DNA of 64,000 nucleotides from Chiua virens. Its lineage: Eukaryota; Basidiomycota; Agaricomycetes; Boletales; Boletaceae. Position numbers and translations under genes: made by a program. The notes beneath the pieces were generated by a model, which was not told where the DNA came from, did no database searches, and was given only the letters and a program-made list of their open reading frames with translations. Positions 24,101 through 34,480 of this stretch are shown here, piece after piece. The stretch is taken from contig JAHNUO010000004.1 in assembly GCA_019787685.1 (NCBI GenBank), positions 1,302,001-1,366,000 on the forward strand. Reading direction: 5' to 3'. Within the stretch, counting starts at the first letter, position 1; each line of letters starts with the position of its first letter.

Positions 24101-25293
24101 GGCGCGTTCGAGCTGCAAGTGTGTCGATGTGATACTATCCGTAGGTGAAGATTGCCCCTGCCCTCTCTCCGGGAGTTCAACACCACACTGTACCGCAACT
24201 GCCAAGAGCCGCCGAACTTGAGAGAATACCTGGCCACCGAGCTTGAGCATCCCTTCGATCTCTGTGTCCCGTACATCTTCGTCGCACGTCTCGTCCGATG
24301 CTCTTCTCGCCTGTGAAACCAGTGCAGCTAGAACGGATAAAATTTGTTTCCGTTCAAAAGCCAGCGAGGGGAAGCGCTTCAATAATGATGCCTCGCGAGG
24401 CAGACACTCCACGGACGAGAGGATGAACCGAACGCAAGATATAATGCATGCCGTGGATGGCTGGAAATGCGTGATACGATTAGACCTGACTGCACTTTGA
24501 AGAAGGGATAGACTCTGCAATAAATTGACCATCAAGGGCGGACAATATGAGGCTATGTCAGGACCAAGAGCCTCGGTAACCAAGGGACGGTGATCTTTGC
24601 GCGATGAACCGCGCGAAGGGGTAGTCGCCCACGACGCAGCTGAGACAGCTGACATCGTATGGGCATGACGAGAAGCATGGCGAGGCTGTGAAATTGAAAA
24701 CCGCGGTTACTCCATAGCAAGGGTGATAAACGGGTGACGCTCACTGATGGGCGAAGTTGGTCCTCCGTCAGTGAGATGACGCGTTCATCGGCGCTAACAT
24801 AGTTGCTGGGAAACCATCCCCTCTGACCGTGTAGTTCGCCGTCCCACCACCCACTTGAGTCACGATTGAATACACGAATGACCTGACCAGCCCGGAAGGA
24901 AAGACAAGTCGCGCTTTGCTGTTGAGGAACAAAATCGTGGAGAGCGAGTACATACTCAGGAACAGAGGGCTGGACCCGAACTGTTTCATCTGCCGAAAGG
25001 CTCGGTGAAGTGGAAATAGGCTGGGAGGTAGGCTGGGAGGATTCCGTTCCGGGCTCGGGTAAATGAAGGGATGAAGAGGATGCAGACGCTGAGGACGAGG
25101 GGGTAGGGGACACGACAGAAATTGAAGAACTGGTAGATGCTGTGGACCCACTGCGCGTGCGCGTGCCATTCGAGCGAGAATGAGAAGGGAGAGTTGAGGG
25201 GGATGTTACATTTGAGGGACCGGCCGATCTTCTAGATGTTACAGCAATTTCTCGGTGCACGTCGGTATTGACGTGAAGACGAGTTGGCACCAT
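21152..25293 (-). CDS. CDC25: SH3-domain Ras guanine-nucleotide exchange factor (Cdc25/Sos type)
   Basis: Activates Ras by GDP release, upstream of cAMP/PKA signalling in fungi. Exons 25293-24745, 24685-21995, 21944-21852, 21797-21674, 21621-21496, 21443-21323 and 21263-21152 give 1271 aa. An N-terminal SH3 domain (about 115-172: ALHDFVPQQ, SGWWDGELHGQRGWFPSNYV) follows a serine-rich leader. A long central region includes a 2.7-kb exon with poorly conserved linkers. RasGEF_N (LEVLVEKMIPHDS, about 812-930) and the catalytic CDC25 domain (about 1005-1245: HNFSTPRSILAALDSSTISRL, then PFLGLYLTDVTF) close the protein. The start is the first ATG of the SH3 exon. Introns are GT-AG and cluster in the catalytic domain. 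Confidence 0.92.
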
Positions 25294-25606
25294 TATCAAG
25301 ATGGTCTAGGAGGAGAACGAGTCCGGTTGATATCGAGCAGCTGACCCACTGTCGGATTTGTCAAACAGGGCTTAATTGCCAAAGCCAGATGATGGGCGCA
25401 CCAAACGTAAGTTTTGATTGATTCGAAGAGGTGCTGCCTGTGCACGATAGGTACAGAAAGGAATAGGGATACAAAAAAAAATGGGTCGTGAGTGTCGTGA
25501 AGAGCGTTGGCAACGACCAAAACACTAGGTCGAGTCTAACATTATGTTCGGACGAGCAACTGAGTTGGCGAGGATGGTTCCACAACAACACACCAAAACA
25601 GATAAC

Positions 25607-27572
25607 CTAAATCAACCGCTTCATCATATACCAACCAACTATCACCATAATAAATATCCCCACTATCCCCGCACCGATGTACCCTGTGTTCTTGTTCGCC
25701 TGTGCAACCATCACTTTGAGTATCAAATTCGGTCGCGTTCGACTCACTTGCGCCCATCCCCTCCACCACGCTCCCGCGATTCCCCCATCATTGGGAGCAG
25801 ATGCTGCTGCTTGACACCTGCCGCAATTGTCCCCAATTAAGCCCATAATCTCTATGAGGGAAATACTACGCGAGGATCAGTCGTTGGTGAAACAGCAACC
25901 TCGATCCACTGACGTAAATGCAAGCAGGATGCTCAATATTGTCAGGAGAATGCTCAGCTCTGACATCGTGCTCTGTTTCGCCAGCGTCGCGCGGTCATCG
26001 CACTCTCGTGTCGTTGCATCCTTGTCTTTGTCGTGTCTCATGTCCGACGTCTTGCTTTCTGATCCATTGCAGGACTGGTTAATAGCCGCTTCGATTACTG
26101 CCACTGGGCTTCTCTCCGCTGTCCGTTCCTCGGCCGAAGAAGACAATTCACAGTGCACGTTCACTGATCTTGATTCGCTTGTCCACGAAGGAGAATTGCT
26201 TGCCTCAAAAATTTGCCATGAGTGGACGGTGAATCCGGTGTACGAATAGAGCATCAATATGGAATCGAGCGAATCCACCAGGGTCATCCCCGTCGTGAAC
26301 AAAAGCTTGGTATATCCGTGAACCACACTGGGCAAAGGAAAGGGGCTAGGAAGATCTCACAGGTAAAACGATGACATCGGAGAGGGGTATCCGCGTGTTG
26401 TTCGCGCCCTCCTTTGTCAACGCGGAGATGGAAAGAAGCGCGATTGAAGACGCAGTATCAAGTCCTGGGTACCAAGAAGATCAAGACCGCACGTCCAAGA
26501 GGAATTAAAACAAGAATTCACCCAGACCAAATAGGACACCCACAGGATACATCTACATCTCAGTAATCAGGTTAGTCAAGTATTCCGTGATGGTGTCAGT
26601 ACGCAGGCTCAACTTCCACGGACGATTCACAAAGTTGACCAGAGGGCCAAGCAGTCGCAGCATGAGCATATTCTCGTTTTGTGCAGGTTCGGGGACTGTG
26701 TCTCCGTTCTCCGGATTTCGATTCCGTCTGGCCTAGTTCGATGGGATGTGAACATATCAGACAAGTAGGCCGTGTGTGTGCATACCCGGTGACGTTGACG
26801 CAAGATCTTGCAGAGAATAAACGAGTTAGCAAGACCAACAATGAACAGAAAAGATCCGCTGATAGCCGTTCCTATGGGTGGATATTTGCAGTTTCGCGTT
26901 TCGTAAGCACTGGGGATACACACCTACTATCGACCCAATGTTACCGACTCCGTTTAGTTTATCGTAGACGCTTGTGCTGATAAATACAGCAACATTCTGG
27001 CGGACGTTAAGAAAACGCAAGGTGACGGATCAAAATCAGAGGTGCATACCACAACTATCACTATTGTGCTGTGTCCGAGAGAAAAGAACAGTCCGCACGT
27101 TATTGCAAGTCGCCCATGACTGATAAGAGTTCGTGTTGCGTTATCGATCGCACTGACTCTGAGGATCAGTTTACCACTGTCGCGTCACGAATAAGCCAAG
27201 GTAGTTTATGACAGGACGCCACATACAAAATATAGACAATTTATCAAATGACCTGATGTGGTCTGCGTCAAGAGCTGCGAGTGCGCAATTGAATGACAAC
27301 TCTGGGTCCCATAAGTGATCGGCAAGCTCATGCTTACCGTGCCTCAAACCAATTGTCTATAACAGGGACAATGAAAAGAGCGAATTAGCACTAGTGCTGA
27401 TGGCAAAGATAGTTTACATGAATACCCAGGCGAGAATAGCAAGACCCAAAATTTGGTGGGAACGGGCTGCAATGACCCAGCAGATAGCATTTGCGACCAC
27501 TTCGAGAGAGACGAGAAGAAGAGACTGTCCAAAGACAGTGAGCGATCTTGGTCTAGGGAGAATTGATATCAT
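25607..27572 (-). CDS. NiCoT-family nickel/cobalt transporter
   Basis: Plasma-membrane Ni2+/Co2+ permease supplying metal to enzymes such as urease. About 12 exons: 27572-27426, 27356-27338, 27274-27253, 27152-27050, 26996-26924, 26871-26786, 26732-26631, 26552-26522, 26464-26361, 26305-25914, 25865-25748, 25699-25607; about 429 aa. The signature RHALDADHI is assembled from exons of 19 and 22 nt, continuing SAIDNATR. Other hallmarks: MYPVGVLFGLGLDTASS and LFTTGMTLVDSLDSILMLYSY, and a tail LIEIMGLIGDNCGRC ending in a membrane helix. Exon 7 should continue VNRPWK before MYPVG, but the donor there reads AAG|ttgagc; I used the preceding gtgaat donor, so this junction is uncertain. Confidence 0.85.
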
Positions 27573-27903
27573 AGTCTGCCAGTTCGTCGACAACGTCGAG
27601 CACCAGATAAGATAGCGGTTAGTAGTGATTTAGCTGACTTTCAAACATTTTTGTGCCACGGTGTCAACAACGTTGAGCCGCTCTTTTAAGTCACTGGGGG
27701 GTCAACGTTTCAACATTGCAATTTGATGTTGTCAGTCATTTATCATGCGTGGGTTCAATGTCTTTCTGATGACTTTCTCATTCTGACCTATCTGTAGCGT
27801 TCATAATGCATTTCGAACAATAATACCTGAACCCCAGCATCGCATACCCATACGTTTCCACCATGTTCCTCAACTGCTTCTGCCATTGGCCCCTTTCCTC
27901 TTC

Positions 27904-29259
27904 ATGGCCTACCTCTCCAGACGTCCAGATACATTATATCTACGGTTGTTGCTCCTGCCTATCGTGGTTTGTCTCACATTCGGAACCTATTTTCGATTCA
28001 TGTATACGGATCCAAAGCTCAATATTTACAATTGGAGTCAAGGTGCGCATTTGGTCATTGTTCCTTCGGTGCCGCATCACGTAAACTGAACGTTCTCCAG
28101 GTCTCTTTGCTCAAGCCATCTGTGGCAAAGCTATCGACTGTGCGTGGAGGAGAGATGGGATGCTCAAGATGGGTGAAACGAAGCCAGGTATACTGGCTAA
28201 ATCAATTTCCAACCGTCACTCAAATGGCAATCTCGACGGTCACGCGTCAACTATTGGCGGCAAAGATGTTTCCTCCTATTCTCACTATACCACTCTGCCA
28301 AGAAACGCGCTAATGCCGCCTTGGCTCTACGACGCGTTCGAGGTAGTGTTCGCTACTCGTGGACTGGGATGGCAGTTTAGCGCCGATATGTATGTCCCGG
28401 TAGATCCACGACCCATCGAGCGTGCCGCCTTCTTACGTGCCACCGTCATTTCTACGCTCAAAACTTGCTTATTTTCGATACCATGGAATCATTCCTCAAA
28501 CTAGTGCCGGAAGTTGGTTCGCCTCACGGAGGAACGATATTCAGACCTAATCTACCCATTCTGCAACGATACCTACTTTCCACCGCAATTCATCTTGGCA
28601 CAGGGACATGTCTCATCGCCGGTTTTGAAATGATTCACGGTTCGGCCACCTTGCTTGCTCTTGTAGCATTGTCCAGTTCTCCGGAAGTGTGGCCTCCGGT
28701 CATGGATAATCCTTGGATTTCGGACTCCCTGCACGTCTTCTGGGCTAAACGATGGCATCAAGTACTTCGACAAACATTTTTTATTTATGGCGGGTTTCCA
28801 GGTAAATGGCTGGCTGGAGACATTGGAATGTTGTTCGGAACGTTTTTTGCTTCGGGAATGTTCACGAATGTTCAGCATATTTACTGGGGAAGGGATTCGA
28901 GTGGTTCGTAGTACTGTTCTTCACATCACAAGCGCTGCTGCTTTTGCTTGAGAAGCTGTGGCGTCGTACGACTGGGAGAAGGGTATGTGGAATATACGGA
29001 AGGTTGTGGGTATACTTCTGTATATTCGTGATGGCGCAGCCTTTAGGTACGTATGGCGCATGTTACATCGTCCGGCTCGTTTGACTATCGTTGTACAGTG
29101 GATTCATGGCATTCAAGGGGTCTTGCTGGTGGCCTGTTTGTGCCACCTGGGATTAGCCCCATGAGGCGGATTTTCATTCCGATAATACAACGGGTCGAGG
29201 AGACAATTGGCTTTGGACCACTCTCAACAATTCAGGCATTCCTCAATGGGGCCATATAG
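27904..29259 (+). pseudogene. Wax-synthase/MBOAT-like acyltransferase with two frame breaks
   Basis: Resembles fungal membrane acyltransferases of the wax-synthase type (AtaA/Tri7-like), which acylate secondary metabolites or alcohols. Segments: up to 28042, 28101-29046 and 29099-29259. Hallmarks are hydrophobic N-terminal helices, DGMLKMGETKPG, SFLKLVPEVGSP, SLHVFWAKRWHQVLRQTFF, VHECSAYLLGKGFEWFVVLFF and VDSWHSRGLAGGL. One base is missing near 28461 (before LLIFDTMESF) and another near 28863 (TTCAC where FHEC needs TTCCAC), so no complete protein can be read. 27904 is the first in-frame ATG, but the frame is open upstream, so the true start is probably earlier or in another exon. The breaks could be decay or assembly errors. 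Confidence 0.6.
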
Positions 29260-32200
29260 TCGTGGGGTTTTCGATCGTACGGTCATCTCGTGTGTGGTTC
29301 ATTAACGATGATAAAATGCAGTATCCGTCCTATACACACCATACGTTCCGATATTTCCGCCCCATCACAAGGATAACCGGTACGTATGGCCGATTATCAG
29401 CTCCGTCATTCGTGTCAGGCAAGATCACTTCCTCTCTGATATGAACGATCGGATTCGCCAGCCTGTCCACACGCAAGTCTGCAAGGTGAATCTCCGGAAC
29501 AAACAAAATGGTGGCCGTCCCAAGCTGACGAAACGATGCATGCAGGGACCAAAAGTGATGGATTCATTCCGAGTGTGTGACGCGTGATCGCTGATGCATT
29601 TGGACCACGAGAATGGCATGCTCTCCTCCTGTGCCTGCTCTGCTGTCCAAAACGAGTCTCTTCTTTTCTGTGACTTGATCGGTCGTGTGGTGATATGAAT
29701 GATATACATAAACCAACGAATGGTCGAGCAGGAAGACTTCGACTGACTGGTAAAGATGCTTCGCTGATGGGCCTCGTGGGTATGCCAGCGCTGGAAAGAT
29801 TCGAGGTATCACTAAACCCGGCCTCCGAGCCCGAGATAACCCACCCACCCACGTTCCTGTTCCTCGCAGTCTTGGCGACGAGTGCTCGATTTGGACAGTG
29901 CCCGTTGACCAGCCCGACGGTACTGCATCACATGGAAGCTCCGAAGCTCATGACGTGAGTGTTTGTTTTCTCGATTGTCATATATATCCTCATGACCGGT
30001 CCATCCGGGACGACATAATGCATTGCGATCGGTGGACACGACGTTCTTTTTCCCTATATTTATCCATACGGTCACTATGATCAGACTATGATACTAATTG
30101 TTCGATCAGCGACACACGAGGTCTGCATCTAAATCACGCTCGTAGCCAATGCCCGGTCCAATCAGCAGCTCGGGAGCGCCGTCTTCTCGTTCACTTCATC
30201 ACCGCAACCATATGCATGCCAATCAAACCTTGAAATGGAATGGAAGCATCTCACGGCAGACCCTGTGTCAGCGCCCCGCGAGTTTGCTCGTCCCCTCCGT
30301 CGCATCCCCTCCAATTCCCCCTGTAGGCCTGTGCATGATCACTCTGCCGTACGCGTACGACAGCATTCTAGACCCTCCGATGCACGTCTCTTATTATCTT
30401 CATCCAGCTGTTAAGTATTTCGGCTCGACACCCGAATATGTCGTTATCAGATCAGAAACGTCCACGGGTATCTGGCGCAGTCGACCCCTTTGACCAATCA
30501 CGAAAGCCGTATGCCTCATCCCTGCGTTCGGATTTCGAGACATTGGTCATTCCCTCGTCAGGGTCACCTCCATATTTGGCTGGTACGACATGCTGTTTTA
30601 AAAGTATGAAAGAAAAAAATTGTTTTACTGCATGGCTCGTTGACGAGACGTTCGATGCAACAGCCCATCATATCTTATCTGGTCACGTCACATCTATCAT
30701 TAGTACGTTTTCCCCTTTTGTGGGAACGATCCTCGTGTCTTCATTCAATCGATGTCTATAAACCGATAGTCTCGAACCATCCGTTTCCAAAACAGTAACG
30801 TCTGGTTTCGAGACTAAGAAACCGAAAAAAAAGCGATAAGATGTCGCGGTTGCATATGGAAGGAAACAACGGCGCATCATGATGTAAAAGCCCGGTGAGC
30901 GTCCTGGGAAAACTACACCCGTCGTCTGTCTACGCTTGAAACTCGACGCCAGCGCACATCTCTCAACTTGGTAACTCTGAAACTCGCGAGACCCTCGTAC
31001 GAAATAAAGAACATATGCTGTGGTGGCAACAAATCCTGGCGCACGGCATGCTGTAGCGTCCTAGTAGCCAAGGAATCAACTCCTCATCTCATTCGGCTGG
31101 ACGCATCGAGCGACAGCGAATTGGCCGGGAGAAAAAAGGCACCCTTGAATGGCATTTCATCTCTGTTCCTTGACATGACCGAGTCATATTGCCAACCTTT
31201 TATCGGATGAACTTACTTTCGGAGCCGTTATGATGATTGATCGGTGTTTATCCATTATCCATTATCCATCATCCATCATGGGCGGTCAAAGAGACAGCGT
31301 ACGTATAATCTTTGTTGTCCTGCACACCCAACTTGGTAGACACGAGTGACAGCTAGGAACCAATGAAAATCGTCCGTGCGCAATATATGACTGTGTACAC
31401 ACATGGCGCAAGTAGGCCCACAGGGGATTCATTTCCCGTTTCCACAACAGCGCTGGAGAGACGGCGAACAGTCAAGTTGAAACAGACTTCTCGACGACGG
31501 GCCGGCGGAGCCGCACAATCAGTGGCCCTTGAAGCCTTGAGGCCTGAGTGCCATAGGGATGAGGTCCGGCAGTAACTAGAGACCAATTCTTCCATCAGAA
31601 TCACAGTAGCGAGGTCAGAAAAAAAGAAGTGTCTGATTGATTGGATGACGTCACCCATCATCATGAGGGACGTGGGGGAGGCGCATGGCGTAGTGATTCA
31701 TTTCATGACGGGACTCCGTGTGGGAGACGTGGTCCGGGGTGAGCGCTTGAGTCTGTGTGCTACCAGATTGCTATGACGCTGCGGCTGCGGCACCACTCAC
31801 GTACTTGGATAAGGCGCGACTTTGCAACATCAATGACAGGACACATATACAACGGATTGTGCATGTACGAACGACGATCCCCCAGTGAACGCATAACTCC
31901 GTATTGCAAGGTGAACCGCCGGGAAGCCCGCTTCAAGCAATGACTAGGTACTGTAGATGGAACACCAGCTTACTCGAAATAACTACTCCGCGAATTCGAC
32001 TCAGTCGTCCGGATTTATTCTGTCTCAAGAAAGAAACTTTGAGCTATCGTCATAGACAGAAACGTACATGCCAACGTTGCAGGTTTTGGTCAAGGGGATC
32101 AGCGATTCACTCCAAATACTGTCAACATTTGGTTTCCCGATCGTGTATATTGCTAGTCTACCGACGGAATAATGTGTCCTCGAAAAACTTGAATTGTACA

Positions 32201-32508
32201 TAATGTAATGGCCTATAACCGATGGTGTCTAACCTAATCTTAAGGACATAACCAAGGTTGGATAGCAATCAAGACCGTCGTGCAGGGCATTTGATCGATT
32301 AACGTACACTTTCAACGGAGACAAAGCGTGAGTGTAAGTACCAGAAAAACGAAAAAAGAGATGAAGTCAAGGAGATAAAGGAATCGACAAGAGAAATGTG
32401 ACCAAACGGTAAGGAGTGCATAGATTGGCTACAACCCGTTGACAAGAGAAATTCGTTATTGCAAAAACGCCGACCAAGCGAGCGCGAAAAAACTCGTGAA
32501 CAAAAGCA
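29260..32508. other. Gene-poor 3.2-kb segment
   Basis: No gene could be supported on either strand. Open frames are under 150 codons, lack consistent splice partners and resemble no family. One candidate starts at ATG 30438 (MSLSDQKRPRVSG...), but nothing supports it. No terminal repeats or transposase-like motifs were seen. The stretch separates the wax-synthase-like gene from the 3' end of the MADS-box gene and could hold regulatory DNA, a decayed element or a non-coding RNA. Confidence 0.4.
31248..31281. repeat. Short TATCCAT tandem repeat
   Basis: Three to four imperfect copies of a 7-mer (TATCCAT, drifting to CATCCAT) lie in the gene-poor segment. Probably a simple microsatellite. Confidence 0.6.
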
Positions 32509-33913
32509 TCATCTCCTTCCATAATGCCCGGCCTGTGGAGGCGGCGCCCAATGATTGTGTTGAGCAGCAGCAGCAGCAAGCCCACCTAGAGGCTGGCCAC
32601 CCTGTGCTGCCGTACCGCCAGGTCCGGGATATGAATAGGGCGGAGCAGGCATCATGTGTCCGCCATACATACTAGGATCGGTGGGACTTCCTGCATGGTG
32701 GCCGTGATGCTGACCATGGGGAGCATAGCCTCCCGTCGGAGATGGACCATACTGCGGGGATGAGGGTACCTGTGAATGTTGCTGCTGTGGGCTTGTCGGA
32801 GAGCCAAGCGAAATCTGGGGAGGCGGTGGTGCCTGGTTTGCGGACTGATGCTGGGAAGCGCCAGGAATGGAAAGAGGTGGGGGAATAGTGCTATTGGGTG
32901 TTTGGGGAGAACCGGGACCAGTACGACCTGGGGCTGAGGCTGTGGTCGTGGAGGGACGACGACGACGCTTGTCGCCGGCAGACGCAGTACGACCGCTATG
33001 GGCGACTTCATCCTCGGCCTCATCATCACCATCCTCTTTGGTGGGACCAGGGCCGCCGACGGGACCACCTGGGATGGAGAGACCGCCAGGAAGATTGGCG
33101 GTGCCACCAGGAGGCATGGGAATCGATTGGTTAGCACGGTTCATGGGGGCACCGACAGGCACGTTAGGCATGGCGCCGCCATGAGGACCTCCTTGGGCAG
33201 TGGAATTGAGACAAGCCTGGATGAGATTTTTTCCTTCAGGTTGAGTGACGAGGGGCTGTAGCTTGGCGGTCGTGAAAGTGTATACGAGACCGGTTTCGGA
33301 AACGACGAGGAGTAATACTTGGGTGCCTGTGAGAGTCGAAAGTTCGTAGGCCTAAGTAAGATGGTTAGATAAGCGATAGGCGACGGCACGATGGACGTGT
33401 ATACCTTTTTCATAATGCCTGCGAAAGTGAAGCAACATTTTCAGGAAAAACACGAGAGACAAAGGAAGGTGATCGCATACCAGCTTTCCTTTTGGAGAAT
33501 GTTATGTGACGTCGTGATTTATCCTGAATAAACTCGATCTTAATCTTACGCCTGCCTGCTTTTTTGTCCTTTGGTTTTTCCTCCTCCTCATCCTCATCGC
33601 CAGCGCTCTCCGCGGCGTCCTGATCGTTGATGAAGCCATCTTCTGGTACGGCGCCCTGCTGGGGGAGATGGGACTGCTGGTGTGGCGGTTGAGCCGACTG
33701 TGGGGCGGGCTGCTGCTGGGGATCGGGGACAGCAGGGGCGGAGATGTCGAGGCCTGTGCGCTGGCGCTTACGCATTGTCGGTGAGGATGAAGCAGGGTCG
33801 TCCTGGATGTTTTGGCCGGAAAGGGAAGGCTGCTGAGCGTGATGAGCCGCGGTCTTGGAATACGGATAAGATGGTGAGGTACTGGATGCAGATGGGAGAT
33901 GGCGATAGGCCAT
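32509..33913 (-). CDS. MCM1: MADS-box (SRF/Mcm1-type) transcription factor
   Basis: Sequence-specific DNA-binding factor of the SRF-type MADS family; nuclear. Exons 33913-33481, 33418-33405 and 33351-32509 give 429 aa. The MADS domain (about 118-176) reads GRRKIKIEFIQDKSRRHITF, SKRKAG, IMKK, AYELSTLTGTQVLLLVVSET. It is split so that exon 2 is only 14 nt (GC ATT ATG AAA AAG). An acidic stretch (DEDEEEEKPKDKK) precedes it. The long C-terminal part is rich in Pro, Gln, Gly and His, with a KRRRRPS basic patch, typical of activation regions. The start is the first ATG of the exon. Confidence 0.92.
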
Positions 33914-34480
33914 GTAGCGTACGGGGAGACGAGTTGCGATGTCAGAGGAGTGGGGAGGGGGTCGGGGATGGGATGTGTTGTTAATGTGGACGACGATGAG
34001 CGGGCAGTGACGATGTCAGCGAGGGTACGGAGGGCGTCCTTAAAAGGAATCGCTGAAGTTGGAAGGAGGTGGAAAAGGGAGGGAGTGTCAACGGGGGGCG
34101 TGTGTTGTCTCAGTCTGGACGATCAAAAAAAGACTGCCCAATGTGTTTGTTTGTTTGGCTGCGTCGGAGTATATTTCCACTCCAGGCACATCCCGGTAAT
34201 CCCCGGTAATCTGCTTCCGCAGCCGCCACTCCCACATCCCCCTTTTGGGAATACACAATTCCCCTTTTCACGGACGATTATCAAATACTTGTCCTTTTTC
34301 GGATCATCGAAGAAATATTATTAAACAAAAAACAATTCAGAATCAATGTGCCAACAAATATCTTCCTCCTCAGAAGCATCGCTCCTGTGGCGCTCTGCGC
34401 TCTTTTCCCTGTCATCTTGTCATTCGAGTTCAACGTCGTTCACGTTCTGACCAAGTAGGACTCAAAATGTCAGTGTCCGG
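33914..34480 (-). other. Promoter region of the MADS-box gene
   Basis: 567 bp between the MADS-box start and the 3' end of the zf-C3H1 gene. The minus strand has several CTCC/TCCC-rich pyrimidine tracts. No TATA box or open frame of note was seen. Confidence 0.4.

Noticed and set aside
25542..25769. Small separate tail-anchored protein gene at 25607-25846
   Set aside because: First considered alone, but the sequence joins in frame to LIEIMGLIGDNCGRC and is the C-terminal end of the NiCoT transporter.
30438..30761. 107-codon frame MSLSDQKRPRVSG
   Set aside because: Starts with ATG but has no recognisable domain, no splice partner and cysteine/phenylalanine-rich drift towards its end; not enough support for a gene.
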